Shown here one piece after another: positions 62,423 through 64,000 of a stretch of 64,000 nt of DNA. The position numbers and the translations under genes are program-made. Source of the stretch: Sutterella wadsworthensis (GTDB lineage: Bacteria > Pseudomonadota > Gammaproteobacteria > Burkholderiales > Burkholderiaceae_F); the NCBI RefSeq assembly GCF_003315195.1, contig NZ_QNRV01000007.1, positions 1 to 64,000 on the forward strand, given 5' to 3'. The notes below the pieces were generated by a model that saw only the letters and a program-made list of their open reading frames with translations, was not told where the DNA came from and made no database searches. The stretch's first letter is position 1, and the number at the start of each line of letters is the position of its first letter.

Positions 62423-63451
62423 TCAATTGGGGTCTTTGCAAGTTTCCGCCGGGAGCGGATTGCGGATCAGTCCCTGCAGATGTGTAAAGACGCTTCGCGC
62501 GAGTGAACGGAGCTCATAGCCGCCCTCGAGCACGCTGACCAGACGCCCTTCACAATAAGCGAACGAAGCTTCAACGAGCAGACGCGTCACGCAGGCATAG
62601 TCCATTTCACCAGCCTTAAGCTGTGCAATCCGCTCTTCACAATGCGCGTCAAATCCGGCCGAGAGAATCATCAGATCCGGCTGAAACTTATCGATTTCGG
62701 GCAGCCAAACGTTCTCCACCACATTGCGGATATCCTCTCCGCCGGCACCGGCCGGGAGCGGTGAAAGGACGGCATTGCTCGGCGTCGGCTCCATGCGTCT
62801 GTGCGGAAAAAGCGGCCATTGGAAAAGCGACAAAAACCGAACCCCAGGGCGGTCCGCCAGTATTTCTTCCGTGCCGTCGCCGTGATGTGCGTCGAAATCA
62901 AGCACCATCACGCGCTCGGCTCGCCAGCGCTTTTGCGCCCAGAGCGCGCCGATAGCCGCATTGTTGAGGTAGCAAAAACCGCTCGCGCGGCTGCGGGACG
63001 CGTGGTGTCCGGGCGGCCGAACGGCGCAGAAGGCATTTTTAACTGACCTTCCGTAGATAGCATCCACCGCACGCGCCACGGCGCCCGCTGAAGCCATCGC
63101 ACAGCTGAAGGTATCCTCACCCACCCGGGTATCGGGTTCGGTAAAGCGCTTAAGCGCCTCGGGGTCGCCCAGCGAAGCGTGTTCAAGATCGTCAACGTAT
63201 TGGGAATCGTGCGCGAGCAGCACCGCTTCGCGCGGAGCCGGACCGCATTCAACACGCCGCACGCGCCCTTCCAAGCCTGCAAGCATCAGTCGGGCCTCAA
63301 TCGCTTCAATACGATCCGGTGACTCAGGCGCATCATCAAGGGGATTGGGCAGCCCGACGAGCTGATGCGTGAAATAACCTGTCGGCAGGAGTCTCCAGTC
63401 TTTTGGGAGCGTATCTGGCATGCGTTTATGGAGCTGAGGAATCTGCATCAT
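62423..63451 (-). CDS. HDAC-family (class II-like) deacetylase
   Basis: 342 aa from the ATG at 63451. The histone deacetylase fold motifs are all present: RPPGHHA, GFCYLNNAAIGA, VLDFDAHHGDGTEE (zinc ligands Asp, His), LSAGFDAH and LEGGYE. Bacterial members deacetylate acetyl-lysine, acetylpolyamines or other acetyl amides; the substrate is not known here. The frame is open further upstream to 63550, but without a proper start; the start is uncertain since no strong ribosome site is seen. Cytoplasmic. Operon with the MFS transporter. Confidence 0.88.
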   Translation of the reverse strand: MMQIPQLHKRMPDTLPKDWRLLPTGYFTHQLVGLPNPLDDAPESPDRIEAIEARLMLAGLEGRVRRVECGPAPREAVLLAHDSQYVDDLEHASLGDPEALKRFTEPDTRVGEDTFSCAMASAGAVARAVDAIYGRSVKNAFCAVRPPGHHASRSRASGFCYLNNAAIGALWAQKRWRAERVMVLDFDAHHGDGTEEILADRPGVRFLSLFQWPLFPHRRMEPTPSNAVLSPLPAGAGGEDIRNVVENVWLPEIDKFQPDLMILSAGFDAHCEERIAQLKAGEMDYACVTRLLVEASFAYCEGRLVSVLEGGYELRSLARSVFTHLQGLIRNPLPAETCKDPN

Positions 63452-63623
63452 CGCTTCGGGTGGAGCTGCGCGGATGCAGTTTCGCTCTGCAAAGAGTTGG
63501 TAGTGCCGAAAGGCTAGCACATGAGCGCCGCCGCTCTTGAAACACCGCAAAAGACTTCAAATCTGCATAAGCTCCGAAACATTTTCGCCAGAAACGTATA
63601 ACAGCCGCTTCACGCTGCCCCGC

Positions 63624-63629
63624 TACAAT
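63624..63629 (+). promoter_or_regulatory. Likely -10 box (TACAAT) of the right-edge lipoprotein gene
   Basis: CGCTACAATG, 36 nt before the ATG at 63666; the same TACAAT form is seen before maf and cvpA. Confidence 0.4.
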
Positions 63630-63665
63630 GCGCCGAAGTATTCCGTCTTCTTTGAAGTTCCGCTG

Positions 63666-64000
63666 ATGTCTAATATTCTGCGCCCGCTGCCTTACGCCTC
63701 GCGCCTCATGCTCCTCTTCACCACCTTGTGCGCGCTGTCGGCCTGCACCACGGTGAAGTCAGCTCCACCCACTCCTGAGACGACAGACACAGGAGCAGCG
63801 CCTGCGGCTGCCGCTGCCGCGCCGAAGGAAACACCGGCCTCTATCCCTGCAGCCGCGCCGGCAGCATCGACGTCTTCTAAGCCCGCTGAAGCGCCAAAAG
63901 CGCCCGCGCCGCGCATGCCGACAAAATCCGCAGCCGAGTCCGTAAAGGGCAGTCCCGCAGCAAGCGACTATGTGGAACGCACTGATGTGCAGGAATACCT
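63666..64000 (+). CDS. Lipoprotein, N-terminal part (possibly lytic murein transglycosylase)
   Basis: 111 codons before the window ends. Signal with hydrophobic LMLLFTTLCALSAC gives a lipobox LSAC, lipidated Cys near residue 27. A long Ala/Pro/Lys-rich linker follows (about 30-97). The last visible residues SDYVERTDVQEY resemble the start of the MltB-type catalytic domain, but too little is left to be sure. Confidence 0.7.
   Translation, partial: MSNILRPLPYASRLMLLFTTLCALSACTTVKSAPPTPETTDTGAAPAAAAAAPKETPASIPAAAPAASTSSKPAEAPKAPAPRMPTKSAAESVKGSPAASDYVERTDVQEY

Overview
The window looks like a chromosomal segment of a betaproteobacterium of the order Burkholderiales, most likely Sutterellaceae (Sutterella or a close relative). 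This is inferred from gene order (fimV-truA-accD-folC-SPOR protein-cvpA-purF; rluD-pgeF opposite bamD), from the fumarate-reductase-like flavoprotein with an FMN-binding domain, from TACAAT-type -10 boxes, and from the GC-rich codon use. No marker such as 16S rRNA is present, so the placement is an inference. I saw no tRNA or rRNA gene and no complete insertion sequence.

Layout. 1-4.1 kb: N-terminal 1360 residues of a large autotransporter adhesin reading leftwards off the window, with an 11-G homopolymer in its upstream region. 4.2-5.2 kb: no convincing gene. 5.2-11.4 kb: a two-domain sulfurtransferase, an exported FMN/FAD respiratory-type reductase, and an ABC importer of the nitrate/sulfonate/taurine type. 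12.2-17.0 kb: biotin ligase and a very long pyruvate carboxylase-like protein with a C-terminal zinc ribbon. 17.0-20.4 kb: yceD opposite maf, a tetrapyrrole-methylase-fold methyltransferase, and a membrane-anchored protein with a probable PD-(D/E)XK core.

20.5-36.2 kb is the accessory core: an extended type III-A CRISPR locus. A long leftward operon runs (5' to 3') small membrane protein, exported protein (frameshifted), S1-domain protein, 75-aa protein, Card1/Can2-type CARF nuclease, NE0113-type CARF protein, csm1 in two pieces, csm2, csm3, csm4, csm5, cas6, and finally an HNH nuclease that overlaps cas6 and is followed by a terminator. A divergent rightward operon carries cas2, cas1, csx16 and a second cas2, then a leader and a 6-repeat array. 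Cas10 has lost its HD nuclease motif but keeps GGDD. The system therefore probably works through cyclic oligoadenylate signalling to the CARF effector(s), with Csx16 a probable off-switch. Several operon members (HNH protein, S1 protein, 75-aa protein, membrane/exported pair) have no role I can name and are the best candidates for something undescribed.

36.2-37.0 kb: AT-rich debris. 37-46.1 kb: an alpha-2-macroglobulin-like protein without a visible thioester, translationally coupled to penicillin-binding protein 1C, then a small secreted Pro/Gly-rich protein. 46.2-60 kb: a leftward block of conserved housekeeping genes (purF, cvpA, SPOR protein, a cupin gene with its own repressible-looking promoter, folC, accD, truA, fimV, rimO, pgeF, rluD). 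60-64 kb: bamD, an MFS transporter, an HDAC-family deacetylase, and the start of a lipoprotein gene that runs off the right edge.
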